Positions 23,601 to 35,800 of a stretch of DNA of 64,000 nt are shown in pieces; positions within the stretch are counted from its first letter, which is position 1; each line of letters opens with the position of its first letter. Origin of the DNA: Anthoceros angustus (Eukaryota; Streptophyta; Anthocerotopsida; Anthocerotales; Anthocerotaceae); NCBI GenBank assembly GCA_010909165.1, contig MU008169.1:1364001-1428000 (forward strand), written 5' to 3'. The notes under the pieces were generated by a model. That model did no database searches and had not been told where the DNA came from. It saw only the letters and a list, made by a program, of their open reading frames with translations. The position numbers and the translations under genes are program-made.

Positions 23601-26347
23601 TGTGATCACATGATAGCTTCTTGCCAACTGTTTCATCAGTTCTCCTATCTCCGCTGGTGTCAATGTAATCGGTATGTCCTCCTTGTCGCAGGAGGTAAGC
23701 ACTTGAATTCATACAAGCACTTCCTCGACAAACAACCAAGCAAAACAAATCTAATACGCAGATATATAGGTGCAAACCAATAACAAGGAGGGAGTAGCTG
23801 CATGTCGTGGCACAAACATACACTCCCCACGAGAACAATACGCAAATTCCTCATACATCGCCTCTCGGTCATAGCTTTGGCCTCCTCACAACACCCTTGC
23901 ATTGCATATAGAGGACAAGCTATGATCCGAGCTTGTCCTCAATGGAAGGGTCTATATATACTAACCCTTGGCATCGGCATATTCTAAGATATCCTATTGG
24001 CATCGATATGCCGAAAATATCCTAAGAATACGCTATAATATACGAGGAATATGCTAAAGCATATTACTTAGCTTATCCACTTAGCTATTGTATCCTAAGA
24101 ATACACTATACTATGCAAGGAATATGCCAAAGCATATTACTTGAGCTTATCCACTTAGCTATTGCTAACCATATTTAATTAACACTAATCAATGCTTAAT
24201 TAACATAAGCACCTTAGATTAATTAACACTAATTACTTACTTGAAGATAAGTAATTAGATTAATTAATGCTAATCAAACACTAAACCCAAGTGCAGAGAT
24301 TAAACATGATAATTTTTGAAGGGGGTGAATAATCTCGAAGGGGGTTTTCCGCAAATAATCTTTGAAGGGGGTTTTTGATGGGCCCTAAAACAGCGTTTTG
24401 AAGGCATTGCGAAAAACATTCAAAAAAGGGTGTCACCAAGAAGTTACTACTTTCCATCCAAAGAATGTTTGTGTCGAATGGTGGTCACAAACTCGAACCT
24501 ACGGAATAATGCAAAGTAGGAGCGGTGAGGTGAGGAAGGCGTTCTGGAAGGGACTATACTCGCTTTGGGAGGAAAATGTGGATTGTTATGACACCACAAA
24601 GCCACAGACGGTATTTCCTAACACAAAGAACATCGCAACGGACTTACAACATTAACTCGGGACCGGAAAAACGAGATTTTAGTTTCACTCATCCCCGAGT
24701 TCAATCCTTCGTCATCACTTGGTCCGACTTCTCCTCCATTGTCATCATTATCTTGGGCACTTTGACTCGCAGTTGTATTAAGCCACGCCACTCGAGCTTA
24801 TCCCTATCGCTTTTGCATCCTTCCTCTTCTCCCCGGATCATCACTTGACACACTTTCTTCCCCACATTGTGGTTTCTTGTCCGTGATGATGCTCTACAAC
24901 ATTGCCACAATATCCTCGCGATCTATACCGAACTCATACTCTACCTTTCTCACTAGTCTCTCCCTCAAACTCTCTTCGTGTCAGGACCATGGCACCATCA
25001 GCTTCATCTTAGCGCACACTATCTCCAACACGCGATGCTGGAAGGCCTTCCTCAACCGTCCTTCTTCATCGGTCAACTATTCCTCCTCTTCTTCATTCTC
25101 CACCCAACCTCCATCGCAAAGCCGACTCACAGCCGTGTACACTCCCCATGCAAATGCATACACGGAGTGACGCCTGATGGCTTACGCCAACTGTCACCGC
25201 CTCCTATCTCCGCACAATGTAATCGGTATGTCCTCCTTGTCGCGAGGAGGTAAGCACTTAATTCATACAAGCACTTCCTCGACAAACAACCAAGCAAAAC
25301 AAATCTAATACGCAGATATATAGGTGCAAACCAATAACAAGGAGGGAGTAGCTGCATGTCGTGGCACAAACATACACTCCCCACGAGAACAACATGCAAA
25401 TTCCTCATACATCGCCTTGAGTCATAGCTTTGGCCTCCTCACAACACCTCAGATTGCATATAGAGGACAAGCTATGATCCGAGCTTGTCCTCAATGGAAG
25501 GGTCTATATATACTAACCCTTGGCATCGGCATATTCTAAGATATCCTATCGCATCGATATGCCGAAAATATCCTAAGAATACGCTATAATATGCAAGGAA
25601 TATGCTAAAGCATATTACTTGAGCTTATCCACTTAGCTATTGTATCCTAAGAATACACTATACTATGCAAGGAATATGCCAAAGCATATTACTTGAGCTT
25701 ATCCACTTAGCTATTGTAACCATATTTAATTAACACTAATCAATGCTTAATTAAGCATTTTAGCATTAACACTAATTACTTACTTGAAGATAAGTAATTA
25801 GATTAATTAATGCTAATCAAACACTAAACCCAAGTGCAGAGATTAAACATGATAATTTTTGAAGGGTGAATAATCTCAAGGGGTTTTCATAAATAATCTT
25901 TGAAGGGGTTTTGATGGGCCCTAAAGCTTTTGAAGGCATTGCGAAAAACATTCAAAAAAGGGTGTCACCCAAGAAAGTTACTACTTTCCATCCAAAGAAT
26001 GTTTGTGTCGAATGGTGGTCACAAACTCGAACCTACGGAATAATGCAAAGTAGGAGCGAGGAAGGCCGCTCACGGAAGGGACTAAACTCGCTTTGGGAGG
26101 AAAATGTGGATTGTTATGACACCACAAAGCCACGACATGTATTTCCTAACACAAAGAACATCAAGAACTTACTTACAACATTAACTCGGGACCCCGGGAA
26201 AAACGAGATTTTAGTTTCACTCATCCCCGAGTTCAATCCTTCGTCATCACTTGGTCCATTTTCCTCCATTGTCATCATTATCTTATGCACTTTGACTCGC
26301 AGTTGTATTAAGCCACGCAACTCGCAGAGCTTATCCCTTATCGCTTT
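23238..26347. repeat. Tandem duplication across the left end of X2, about 1.55 kb x 2
   Basis: Unit A is 23238-24825 and unit B 24826-26347. Both start GCATCCTTCCTCTTCTCCC and end near GCTTATCCCT..ATCGCTTTT. Each contains about 1 kb of flank, the X2 left terminus (24303 or 25846) and about 500 bp of X2 interior. Inside each flank part is an 85-90-bp repeat (TAAGAATAC..TATAAT, AGCATATTACTT) in two units. Confidence 0.88.
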
Positions 26348-26353
26348 TTCCAC
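26114..26353 (-). pseudogene. Unrecognised ORF of X2
   Basis: Minus-strand frame with LRGLIQLRVKVHKIMMTMEE then GPSDDEGLNSGMSETKISF. The counterpart in the first tandem unit (about 24600-24820) keeps RGLIQLRVKVPKIMMTMEE. The peptide is conserved between copies, but the family is unknown. Confidence 0.3.
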
Positions 26354-26519
26354 CGCATGACATGTTTAGGAGGAGTACCTCTACACTCGACCGACCAAAT
26401 GCTGGCTCGATTTTAGACGGCATTTGCTTCTAAGGTTAGCCTTCATTCCAAGGTTGCTTCTAAGGTTAGCCCTCTTGAATTTTCGATGGAAGTGCCCGCG
26501 TCAGAAGTGCGTGGAAGGA

Positions 26520-26775
26520 AGGCCACAATGGGCATGCGGAGGGAGGCGCGGCCGGCGCCCTCCCTATCCGCACCACCCGTCGAGGTCTGGTGGTGCGCGT
26601 GGAGGGATGGCGCCGGCCGGCCCGCCCCGCACTGCACCACCAGTATGCCGATGGGTGGAGGCGCGAGCGGAGGCGCGGCGGCGGCGCCCTCCACGCACCA
26701 CCCATCGTAGGCCCACCACGGGTGGTGCGTGGAGGGAGGCGCCGGCCGGCCGCGCCCCTCGCGGCGCCTTTGTTT
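26520..26775. repeat. GC-rich block of X2 with GCCGGC motifs and inverted repeats
   Basis: Alternating GGAGGCGC(C)GGCCGGC and CACCACCC / GGGTGGTGC segments that can pair with each other. Equivalent in position to 11400-11585 of X1. The Arg/Pro/Ala frames over it are compositional. Confidence 0.75.
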
Positions 26776-27516
26776 GGTGGACCAATAAGTTTGTAATTTG
26801 GGATTGTTGGTTTAGTGTTTGGGAAAAAGGTTTAGTAAAGAATAGGTTTTGGGTTCAAACCCCATATCTTTTCAATAACTCAACTTTGTTGATTTTAAGG
26901 ATGCTTGCATGGGCGCATGGGCAATTAACTTTGTTCATTTTAAGGACGCTAGCATTGCCTTAAAGCCCAAGTGGCTGCATTGAGTGCCAGAAGGTTGAAG
27001 ACTACTTGGCGACCTTTGGATGAGTCGGCCAAACCCTAGATCTTTGTGTGGCGGTCCACACCGGATGGTGGGCCGGGGAATGATACTATTGAAGGCGAGC
27101 AAGCAATGGAGGAAACGATAACTTTGAGGCGGACGATATGGACCGCATCCGAATATGGCGGTGGTTCTTGACTCGGTGTCGATGCAAGGCATGGATGAGT
27201 CGCGGAGCACTCTTCAATGACTATTGTCGATCGATGACCACTCCCTCCTTTAGCGGATGTTTGTTGCAATGTTCTTCTGACGATTAAAATGAGACTCCCT
27301 CTAGTACAGGATTGTTTTCATTGTGTTCCACCACTTCAAAGTAAAAGTTTTTTGGTTGTAATAAACATATAAAAATGGCAGCCCTCTAAACATTCTACAA
27401 AAGCGCGGGCCCCACCCTCATGCTCCAGTTCTAGGGTGTTCACTTGAAGTCGTCTTTTATCAGTATGACCTCGGAAAGGGTGTGTGCATTATCAAAGTAG
27501 GGCACATATCTTTATT

Positions 27517-28000
27517 CTAGGTAAGGTGTTCTTCGTGACAAGGGGTCTTTGTGATGAAGGGGAATGTATATCCCCCTTCAAAAATTATCGTGTTATTAGT
27601 ATCACACGGCATGACATCCTTCACCTCTTCATCGGCCATTTCCTCATCCACCTCCTCGCTCGCGCTTTCACCGTCCTCGCTACTTCTGGTGTCCACATCC
27701 TTTCCGTTCCCCTTAGCATCATATCCAGGCGTTTTGTGGCCTCCCTCCTCTTGCTTTGCTCCACGGAGCACTGCTATCCCAAGGCAATAGTTTTTGCCAC
27801 GGATAGCGACTTCCTTGTTGGGTTTGCCCTCGATAGCAAACCTAAGCTCTTGCACAAGAGCACGATTGACTCCCTCCCGCCAGCCACATGGTGGGCCTCA
27901 TCGATAGCACCACCATGCTGCTCCCTATGGCCACATTGGTCCCCCTCCTCCGGACACCCGCCAAAGTGGTCCTCTTTTCCAGTTGGCATGACCCTCGCAG
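27517..28000 (-). pseudogene. Decayed acidic ORF at the X2 right flank
   Basis: Minus-strand frames: KEDHFGGCPEEGDQCGHREQ and ESIVLLCKSLGLLSRANPT, then after a shift SSEDGESASEEVDEEMADEE and VKDVMPCDTN, running into the X2 end. The plus-strand frame at 27484-28134 is its mirror, rich in Ser, Pro and Leu. No family recognised. Confidence 0.25.
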
Positions 28001-28079
28001 ATTCCTCGTTTGCGATAGCCTGGTCGTCCCCTGCAGCTAATAGCTCCAGCGTTAGCTACACACCTCTTGTAGAAAACCG

Positions 28080-28955
28080 CTCCCCATGTAGAGCGGTGGC
28101 ACTAAAAAATGGAGGCACTTTAAAGAACTTTTGAAGTCGATGCTGAGTTCATCAAAGGGCGGATGAGATCATAAAGAATACCCATTGTCCTTGGAGGCCA
28201 TTACTACATGGATACTCATCTATCGAACACAGTCGAAGTCAAAGTCAGAGTCAAAGTTAGTCATAGCGAGAGTCTCAGCTGAGAGTCTCAGCTAAAGACA
28301 TAGCTAGAGTCACTGCCATAAGTCGAGCCCAGCCGAAATAGAAGGCCCAGGAGAAATTATAATATAAAGCGGAGTAGAAGGCCATTATTATCACTTTGTC
28401 AACCAGGCTTTTCTTAAGTGTGAGAACAATATTATTTCATACTTGGCAAAGTGTGTTCCACTAATGTAGATGCAACAATGTTCTGATCAAGCCCTTTCCC
28501 CTTTGTATAGGATAAACAAACTCTCATCTAAGAATCTAGTATTCTATTATATGAATCTATTATAGAATCTATTATTCTATGATATATAACTACTCTCAAT
28601 TAAGAATATTTAATAATCTTTAACTAAATTCTTTTAGTTAAAGATTACTAAGTTGGGAAGTATAGAAAGATATATAATACAATACATTATAATAGACATA
28701 TAATAGAATAGTACATTCTATTCTATTATAAAATTGGATCGAAGACTCTAGAATCTCTTTCTAAACATGGTATTTGAAACATTTGAGTTCCATGTTTAAT
28801 TATTTATTTAAATTTATTTAAACATAAAACTTTAACAAAAAATCAATCTAATTTAGTTGAATATGATATACTTACCATGAAGGATAGAGATACTTAACAA
28901 TGATGTTCCTATATAAGATGCTTAAAAACAACGCTCCTATACAGCACAAAATGTT
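28080..28955 (-). repeat. Inverted third copy of the 571-4095 unit
   Basis: Read on the minus strand it repeats, in order, the CTATATAGGAAC block (about 28900-28950), the AT-rich region, the hairpin (28613-28649), a decayed TATA box (CCTATACAAAGGGG), the CTACATTAGTGGAACACACT leader, the FYSALYY exon (as MAFYSALYYNFSWAFYFG), the FDSDFDFD tail, and the 3' flank to GTGCCACCGCTCTACAT. A segment at about 28395-28444 is inverted inside it relative to the other copies, removing the intron. Confidence 0.8.
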
Positions 28956-29884
28956 CTCCATCCAAGCACGTGAATGGAGTCCTAGAGGGAACGGATGCCC
29001 TGGTGCTAGTAGCTGAGGCACACCATAGTCCGTCCAAGTTGTCCAAAAAAGTACCAGGTCCATGACGGAAATTCGTCCACACTGGACTTCAATAAAATTC
29101 TTGAATTCTTCCTAGCCTAGATTCCTTACAGGGTAGATAATGTAATTGAACCTGGTAAGTACATACGTGTAAGCGAGATGGAGACCCAGTTGTCGGTGTA
29201 TTGTGCAGGCACGTGTGCGGTAATGCTGAGCAAGGGTTAAGGGGGCGCGCTTCCGAGATACGTGATTGGCCCATTCCGGAAATCTGAGAGGAGCTTTGCT
29301 GACGACCGACACGTATGTATTTCAGGGCCTTCAAAATGGGCCGCTCGTCATGCCTTCCTTCACCCAACATTTGGAATTGGCACATTGAATTGCCTGCGAA
29401 AATTCAGCGCTATTGCACTGCAATCCTTGCTTCCGCACAATTTCACGGTATGCAAGTGGAGTTGAGATGTCCAAAGAGCGCTGAACGTTCTCATATACCA
29501 CCGTAGAATTTGGAATGTAGGATGTCTCGGTGGCAGCCTGCGGACCAAGGCTGGATGCCCATATTTCTGACGATCCTGTCCTTCCCGCTCCGTTACACGC
29601 TGACAGGCACGGGTTTGCTGTAGGCGTGATTGCAGTGAGCAATGCGGGTAGGAGCGCAGCCAGTGCCTGGTCTGTCCAGCTCTGAATTTGGCAGCTCCTG
29701 ACTCACATCGGGACGGGGCAGGAACTCCCTTTTCATCACTGTATGTGGGTGCCTACAGCCTTACAGCATGTTCTTTGGCGCCGGCTTTGTCCTTGAATTT
29801 CGTAACTAATGACGAAGCTGCTGAAACTTGTGCTTGGGCCCTTCCTCAGTTCCTTGCATCCGCTTGTCCCATCCCGCAGCTGTT
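28956..29884. other. Upstream region of the limit dextrinase gene
   Basis: No gene recognised. Short frames on both strands lack family resemblance. It probably holds the promoter and 5' leader of the gene that starts at 29885; no clear TATA box could be assigned. Confidence 0.4.
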
Positions 29885-32800
29885 ATGATGGCAAGCGGAT
29901 TCGGCATTGCAAGGTGTCCACATTCTTGCTTGTATCCCCCGAGGCAGAAGTTGGGTGCTGAAGGACGTGGTTTTGCTTGGCCTTGCGTCGGCCGTTTGGG
30001 AAAGAAGAATTTGGCGTTGGGAGGTCTGCAGGTGGATAGGAATGAGGGTGGAGTTCGGTTTGTGAGGAGCCGTGTTAAGAGTGAGAGACTGGGTAAGACT
30101 CATTTGGCAAAGCTTTCAGAAGCTATTATGGACGACAAGCAGGAAGAAACTGATCAACTGAAGACAGTCTACATTCATTACCACCGGTATTTGACGAAGT
30201 CATCCTGAGTTGGTCGCTCATCTGCCGGTGCACATCCTTGGCACCAGCAGGCTGTCACTGTTGTTTCGCATTGCCGTTGCTTCAGGAGAGATGGGAAATA
30301 CGATAATTGGGGGTTGCATGTTTGGGGGAGCACAGAAGTCCAAACCCCCTGGCACAGCCCCCTTCATCCATCGGGAACAGACGACTTCGGTGTGTTTTGG
30401 GAAGTTCGAGCGCAGTCTACTGGCGATGTGCATTTTCTTGTGCATGCAGGAGAGAATAAGGTTCGTTGTTCGACCACCTTGCTTTACCTGCTTGTTTGGA
30501 GACAAGCTTGTCCGCAGGGTTGGCCTTCTTGGTGCTTTTGGACGGCTGGCAGCAAAGCTTAAGATTTGAAATTCTGCGCAGGACGTTTCGGGTTTGCTGG
30601 ATGCTTCCACCAATAGCACTGTGTGGCTCGTAGCGGAACAATCGAATATCTTCCTCGAGGAGCCTGATTTATCATCGATCCCTCTGGTACTTCCGAAGGT
30701 CCCTTTTCTTGGTTAAAGTAAGTGCAGCGGGGAGTTGTGTCCAGGAGTTATTTTGATCCTGATTAGCTATGGGGCTACAGGGGAATTTGTCTCTGGCCAG
30801 AGCCTTTTGGGTTTCAGAAAACCTCATTGGCTGGCCCTATTCGTTGGGGAACGCCCAATTTTATCTCCATGCCAGTAATCAAGCTGCCTTGCATCTTACT
30901 GGGAAAGGTGTTGAAGGTGAGGGTACTTTCTGCAGTAGCGTTGGTCTGCAGCACCTTGTTTGTCTGCTAATGTCCTTGGTAGTGCAGGTTCCGACAAGAA
31001 AATCAAGCTAGAAATTGATCGTGGCGGTCTTCCAGCCGAGGTTAGTGCAACCTTTCCGTTCCTTTCTGACAAACAGGTACCGTATTTGCTCCAGAAGTTG
31101 CAAATTCGATGGTTATCTTTGGCGTCGTCACGGTGTAGGTATTGGAGAGATTCCCTCACATTAAAGATTATGTTGCTCTCCGATTGCCTTCCGGTGAGAA
31201 GGTACGGGAGTTGGTGAAGAGCCAACTGGCGGTGGCGTCCGTCGACAGTGAGTGCTTCTCGACATGCCTTTACTGCCCACTTGGTTTACATTGATCTGTA
31301 ACTGACAAGAGGGCCCCCATGCAGTAGATGGAGTACCTATAGATGCCTCAGGCGTTCAGCTCCCAGGAGTTCTTGATGATGTTTTTGCATTCGATGGGAA
31401 CTTGGGACCTACGTTTTCAGGAAGCAATGTTGGCCTCCACGTGTGGGCCCCTACAGCGCAGGTATGCACCGTCTTACGGGTGACCTCAATTTCCTGAAAC
31501 TAGGTGCCTCTGTCATCCTTATCAGAGGTCGAATCTATTGCATTGGTCTCACTGGAACGTGTGTAGAATGTTCGTCTGCTGTTGTACTCTTCTCCCTCAG
31601 GTGGAGACCCGGAGAAGGTGGTTCAGATGAAGGAGCAGGATGGTGTTTGGAGTGTTGTTGGACCTTTGTCCTGGAAAGGATTGTACTATCTTTACGAGGT
31701 TACCGTGTTCCATCCAACCACGCTGCGGATTGAAAAGTCCTTTGCTAATGATCCCTACTCTCGAGGGTATGTGTGCCCAAAAGCTTGACATACTTTCTTC
31801 AGTGTGGATTGTGTGGTGGCTTGTTATTTCGTTGCTTTTTATTGCAGATCTTTACATGTTTTTATACCATGTCTTGTCATAGCAAAATTTGAGTTGTACG
31901 TTTATGTGGACCAGTCTTTCCGCAAATGGAGAGCGGTCTCTCATTGTTGATCTCTCAGAAGCTTCACTCCAGCCTGAAGGATGGGAAAACCTTGCAGCTG
32001 GAAAGCGGAAGCTTGAGAGCTTTAATGACATTGCCATTTACGAGTTGCACATACGAGACTTCAGGTTGACTGCAACTTTGAAGTAACGCATCTCTATTGA
32101 TGTCTCTTCTCTTGATACAGAAGTGATCCTAAGTTTTTTTCCGGTTTGTTACAGTATCAGCGATGAAAATGTGCAGCCAGGCCTAAGAGGCACATACTTG
32201 GCATTCGCGGAAAAGGTAAAGGCCTTGTGTGAAAGGTCCAAGAAATGAGGAGCTGCTTTTGGTAGCGTTTTAGCTTCCTTTCCTCTGCGGTCTGATTCCA
32301 GTGAACTTTGTGATTGACTCGTACAGTTATGCTGCTGATTAGAATAGTGCAGGTGTAGCTCACCTCCAGCGGTTGGCCAAAGCTGGTCTCACCCACGTGC
32401 ATCTCCTTCCCAGCTTTGACTTCGCGTCTGTTGATGAGAGAAAATCCACGTGGCAAGTTGTTGGTAAAAACCTGTTTCCAATCTTTGTTGCCGTCAACTT
32501 GACATGCGTAGATTAGTTGCCTGAAGACTAACAGTTCCTTAGTGAATTGCAACAGATGCTGAGAGATTGGGTTCATTACCTCCAGACTCTGAAGAACAAC
32601 AAGCTGCAGTTGTGGCTATACAGGATAAAGATGGATTTAACTGGGGGTGCGAACTAAACTCACTACTCTTCCCGGTGTTTACGTTTTTTACATTTCGTCC
32701 ATGGCAGGCAGCCATGGTTAAGCATGCTGCAGGGCAAGGGCCAGTCTTTCACACTCCTCTAAGTAAGGGGATAAATCATGCAGATATGATCCTGTAAATT

Positions 32801-35800
32801 GGGGTGTCCCTGATGGGAGTTACTCGACAGATCCAAATGGAACAGCTCGAATCGTTGAGTATAGGAAGATGGTGCAAGTATGTGTAATCCCAAGTGCTGC
32901 AGTTGGTGGTCATGGTTTGGCCTAGTGACGCTGATCTATCCAGAGATAAAATTGACCTTTGTCTGTGTTGCTTTAGGCACTCAACGGTATAGGTCTTCGT
33001 GTGGTGCTCGACGTGGTGTACAACCATTTGCATGCTAGCGGACCACGTGACAACTACTCAGTGCTTGACAAGGTACGTGGTTTATAACTGGTCGGAATGG
33101 AGATAAGTCTGAACCATTATACAAACATTTGTGGGTTGTCTGCCTGTAGGTTGTACCTGGTTACTACTTAAGGCGCAATAGGGATGGTGCAATAGAGAAC
33201 AGCACTTGTGTGAACAACACAGCAAGCGAACATTACATGGTCGATCGGCTCATAGTTGATGACCTCGTGCATTGGGCTAAAAATTACAAGGTAATGGAAA
33301 TCGATCTTTTCTGTAGGCGTAAGGTGAAGGCAGTGCTGTTGATGAAAAGTTCATGTATCCTACCTCGTGGCTGTCTGGACAGGTGGATGGATTTCGGTTT
33401 GATCTGATGGGACACATCATGAAAAGGACGATGGTACATCAAACATTCACGAGCTCTTGTCTTCTTTCATGGACAAATTGATGCTAGAGTCTGGTCCATG
33501 ATGTTTGCCCTTGGACCTCTGATCAGGTTCGTGCCAAGAAGCTTCTGAGAAGCTTAACTGTGGAAAGGGATGGAGTTGATGGCTCCAAGATCTATCTGTA
33601 CGTCTCCACGCTTGGGCCTCTCGAGATACATGAATTATGCAGACTAGAAAGCTCTGAGATGACGTGCCTCACTATGTCCTCAATATTTTGCTTCAGTCAG
33701 ATCTGAGATGTCCAAATTTTCAAACCTGACAAAACCAGCGTCTGAGTCTTGTCTTGTCAACTGACCCGTGTTTCACAGCTACGGGGAAGGCTGGAACTTT
33801 GGAGAGGTTGCCAACAATGGTCGAGGAGTCAATGCTGCACAGCATAATCTCGCTGGCACAGGGATTGGAAGGTATTTTCTTTCTACTCTTTCCAGAAGTT
33901 GGTATCTGTGCCCGAGGCTGTATATCACAACATCATCGGGGGCTATCTTGCACTGTTCACAGTTTCAATGATCGAATCCGGGACACAGCACTAGGTGGTT
34001 CGCCCTTTGGTGATCCCCTGCAACAGGGATTTCTGACAGGTCTATCGCTTCAGGTGAATGTCTTGAGTGCGCTAATCTTAGTATTCTGTGCAAAGAGTAC
34101 GATTTCCAACATTTGTGGCTGTGACCTTCATCCTACCTTCTGAGTAACTTGCAGCCAAACGAACTCGATCAAGGGGATGAGACAGCAATGGCCAATTCTC
34201 TAGCAGCAACAACTGATTGGATTCAAGTAAGTATTTGTTCATCTGATCCTGTGCATGTTAATCATGTGTCACGTCAATGCTGGGCATGCTAGTAATTTGG
34301 CTGGGCATCGTGCACCATGCATCTGGCTAATTCTATCTGTGTGGCCCAAACATAATAACAACACGGCACTGGTTGCAGCTTGGGCTTGCTGGCAATTTGC
34401 GGGATTATTCGTTCGTAAGTCACAATGGTGTGGAGGTATGATGGCCGTTTTTCATGAAGCGTCAAAGATGTTAGAATTTGCTCGTATGTCAGTTTTACCG
34501 TGCATTCCCATTCGCAGGTGAAAGGGTCTGAAGTTCTCACCCACGATGGAGTGCCAGTGGCATATGCTGAGAGTCCTGAAGAGCTGGTAAGTGCTTATGT
34601 CAAGTAGCCCTATTTTGAAGTATCATGCCAGGCCAAGATCTGAGAGCAGCGTTGGTGAACCTGACATGGCTTGATTGGCAGGTGAACTACGTTTCAGCCC
34701 ATGACAATGAAACGCTCTTTGATGTCATCATGCTGAAAGTGAGTTCGTCCAGTGCTGACTGTTCTGATATTCACTCTCTTGCTGATAGTTCTCTATCATC
34801 CACTCTTGCTGATGGTTCTTGTGGGTATGTGCAGTCTGCCAAAGAGGTGTCGCTCGAGCAGAGATGTCGCATAAACCATCTAGCGTCGGCCATTGTGGCT
34901 CTGGCACAGGTTTCAATTTCTTCCCCTCGTGTTCCGTATACGTAAATTAGGTGTGCATTCACTCAGGGCTTCAAGCTTTCGCGCAGGGTGTGCCTTTCTT
35001 CCATGCTGGTGATGAAATTCTACGGTCCAAGTCTTTGGATAGAGATTCGTACAACTCGGGAGACTGGTTTAACAAGTAAGCAGATGGACGAGTGAGCAAC
35101 AGCTTCCGTTTAGTCTCATGCAAATTCTATCTTCATGCTGACTTGTGCACACAGGCTGGATTTCACGTATGCAACAAACAACTTCGGCGTTGGTCTTCCT
35201 CCGAAAAGCAAGAATGGGAGCAAGTGGCCCATGTAAGCGTTTTCTGTTTGGTGCGAGAGCAGTTACTTCCTCGAGCTTGTGTATGACTGGATGGTGCTTG
35301 CAGAATGCGCAAGCTATTGGCTGATCCCGCTCTCAAGCCAACCAAGCAACATATTCTCGCAGCCATGGAAAACTTCCAAGAACTCCTGAGAATCCGTTTC
35401 TCCTCTCCCCTTTTTCGACTGAGGACTGCAGCTGCCGTACAGGTAATTCTCACTTCCCAGCAATGACATCCGGTAAGAAAGGAGAACGTGGTCTCTCAGG
35501 AACATGTCATGTGCAGGCAAGACTTAAATTCCTCAACAAAGGAGAAGGTGAAACTCCCGGTGCCATTGTAATGCTCCTGGAAGATGGAAATGATGGAGAA
35601 GCTGGGCTGCCGCAACTTGATATCAAGTAACCACTTCTTCTGTGTCCTCCCTTGATGGGTTTGCCTTCTGAGACAATTCATGTTACTCTGCAAAACCTAA
35701 TCCCGCCTCCTGACCGACAGCTACCGTCGAGTCGTGGTGATCTTCAATGCCCGTCCAACCAGACTCATATCTGACGTGCCAGATGTGAGAGGAGTGGGGC

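Larger units (their letters stand above)
24303..27594 (+). mobile_element. Inverted-repeat DNA element X2, second copy of the X1 family
   Basis: Left terminus AACATGATAATTTTTGAAGG at 24303 (and 25846 in the duplicated unit). The right terminus, read from 27594 on the minus strand, is AACACGATAATTTTTGAAGG. ATTA at 24299-24302 (and 25842-25845) and at 27595-27598 is the 4-bp target duplication. It is collinear with X1: terminus, GGTGTCACC region, GCCGGC-rich block (26520-26775), AACTTTGTTGATTTTAAGG (about 26882-26900), terminus. Length 3.3 kb, or 1.75 kb from the inner left end. No recognised transposase, so either non-autonomous or an unrecognised superfamily. Confidence 0.75.

Noticed and set aside
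27484-28134. Plus-strand frame of 216 codons
   Set aside because: Ser/Pro/Leu-rich mirror of acidic minus-strand text; crosses the exact X2 end and target duplication at 27594, so it cannot be one gene.
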